Below are positions 7,438 to 7,954 of a DNA stretch of 7,954 nt, in pieces. Source of the DNA: Pedococcus sp. (GTDB taxonomy: Bacteria; Actinomycetota; Actinomycetes; Actinomycetales; Dermatophilaceae); NCBI GenBank assembly GCA_025936615.1, contig JAICSZ010000077.1, positions 1 to 7,954 of the forward strand. The letters are read 5' to 3'. Numbering within the stretch: the stretch's first letter is position 1; every line of letters begins with the position of its first letter. The position numbers and the translations under genes are program-made. The notes under the pieces are model-generated. The model saw only the letters and a program-made list of their open reading frames with translations. It had not been told where the DNA came from and ran no database searches.

Positions 7438-7954
7438 TCAGACCATGCCGCGTCGCGCGGCCTGGACGCCTGCCTGGAAGCGGGTGCCGGCCCCCAGCTG
7501 GTCCATGAGTGCCCGGACCCGCCGCTCGACAGTGCGCTGGGAGACCCCGGTCTGGCGGGCGATGGTCGCGTCGGGCGCCCCTGCGGCGAGCAGGGCGAGG
7601 ATGGTCTGGTCGCGTGTCGAGGGGGCACTGCCCGTGGCGCGCTCGAGCGGGGAGGCGATGTCCCAGAAGTGGTCGGCGAGCGACCTCAGGGCCCGAACCA
7701 GCGGACGCGTGCGGACCAGCGCCGACCCGCGGCCACTCGGTTCGAACCCGCTGACGTCGACCACCGCGGCGTCGTCGTCGACCACGACGGCGGAGAAGGG
7801 GATCGAGGCGGTGAAGCGGAAGGACTCGCCTCCTCGCTCACGGGCAGCGAGGGTGGTTAGCACGCCGGGCAGCTCGAGGACCGCGGACTCGTAGACGGTG
7901 CGCATCTCGAGGACCTGCCCGGCTGCGCCGACCGACGGCGACTCGTGGGCGGGC
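7438..7954 (-). CDS. Helix-turn-helix transcriptional regulator, LuxR-type (5' end outside the window)
   Basis: The C-terminal 171 residues of a regulator whose start lies beyond the right edge. The reading frame stays open from the ATG at 7905 back to 7954, and the extra residues (HESPSVGAAGQVLE) lead smoothly into MRTVYESAVLELPG. In this family that segment is mid-protein, so the ATG is internal and the gene is cut by the window edge, not short. Counting from that methionine, a strand-rich part ends in FSAVVVDDDAAVVDV (37-51), matching FAIFDDDAV in the regulator at 223-1074. Residues 97-155 are the DNA-binding part: ILALLAAGAPDATIARQTGV, SQRTVERRVRALM, then TRFQAGVQAARRG. About 30 of 57 residues here match the left-hand regulator. 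It is co-directional with helD, 115 bp upstream of it, but a hairpin and a separate promoter candidate argue against a tight operon. Ligand and targets are unknown. Confidence 0.85.
   Translation of the reverse strand, partial: PAHESPSVGAAGQVLEMRTVYESAVLELPGVLTTLAARERGGESFRFTASIPFSAVVVDDDAAVVDVSGFEPSGRGSALVRTRPLVRALRSLADHFWDIASPLERATGSAPSTRDQTILALLAAGAPDATIARQTGVSQRTVERRVRALMDQLGAGTRFQAGVQAARRGMV

Noticed and set aside
7438..7905. A complete 155-residue short regulator starting at the ATG at 7905
   Set aside because: The frame stays open to the window edge and the paralogue at 223-1074 has about 120 more residues upstream of the matching segment, so this is a truncated view of a longer gene.

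Overview
The window is chromosomal DNA from a high-GC Gram-positive bacterium, most likely an actinobacterium. The signs are strong G/C bias at third codon positions, GTG starts, a HelD-type RNA polymerase-remodelling ATPase, a DUF402 gene fused translationally to purA, a TAGAGT-type -10 element, and a surface protein ending in an LAxTG sorting signal of the kind used by class E sortases. The gene mix fits the order Micrococcales, perhaps the Intrasporangiaceae/Dermatophilaceae group, but the sequence alone does not fix the genus.

Layout. Positions 1-222 are the control region of a helix-turn-helix regulator (223-1074, +), with a 15-bp palindrome, a second inverted repeat and a tandem 12-bp direct repeat. 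An 84-bp gap with a possible 7-codon leader ORF leads to purA (1159-2460, +), the first committed enzyme of AMP synthesis. The purA stop overlaps the GTG start of a DUF402 (FomD-like) gene (2453-3007, +). A GC-rich hairpin at 3060-3094 separates this rightward block from a leftward gene (3131-4870, -). That gene encodes a 579-residue secreted, wall-anchored protein made almost wholly of short degenerate Tyr/Trp/Thr-rich repeats. Its upstream region (4871-5090) is clearly more A/T-rich than the rest and carries phased GTAA motifs and an inverted repeat. Next on the minus strand come a complete HelD/HelR-like ATPase (5091-7322) and, beyond a 115-bp gap, the 3' part of a second helix-turn-helix regulator (7438 to the window end). 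This second regulator is a clear paralogue of the one at the left.

How the genes fit together. purA and DUF402 are a translationally coupled pair around nucleotide metabolism. The HelD gene appears to have its own promoter and acts on stalled RNA polymerase. The surface protein looks like a stand-alone accessory gene between housekeeping genes. It is the least explained and most interesting item: no known domain is recognisable, it has exactly two cysteines that bracket the repeat region, and it has an unusual promoter region. I see no CRISPR array, tRNA, rRNA, insertion sequence or phage gene.
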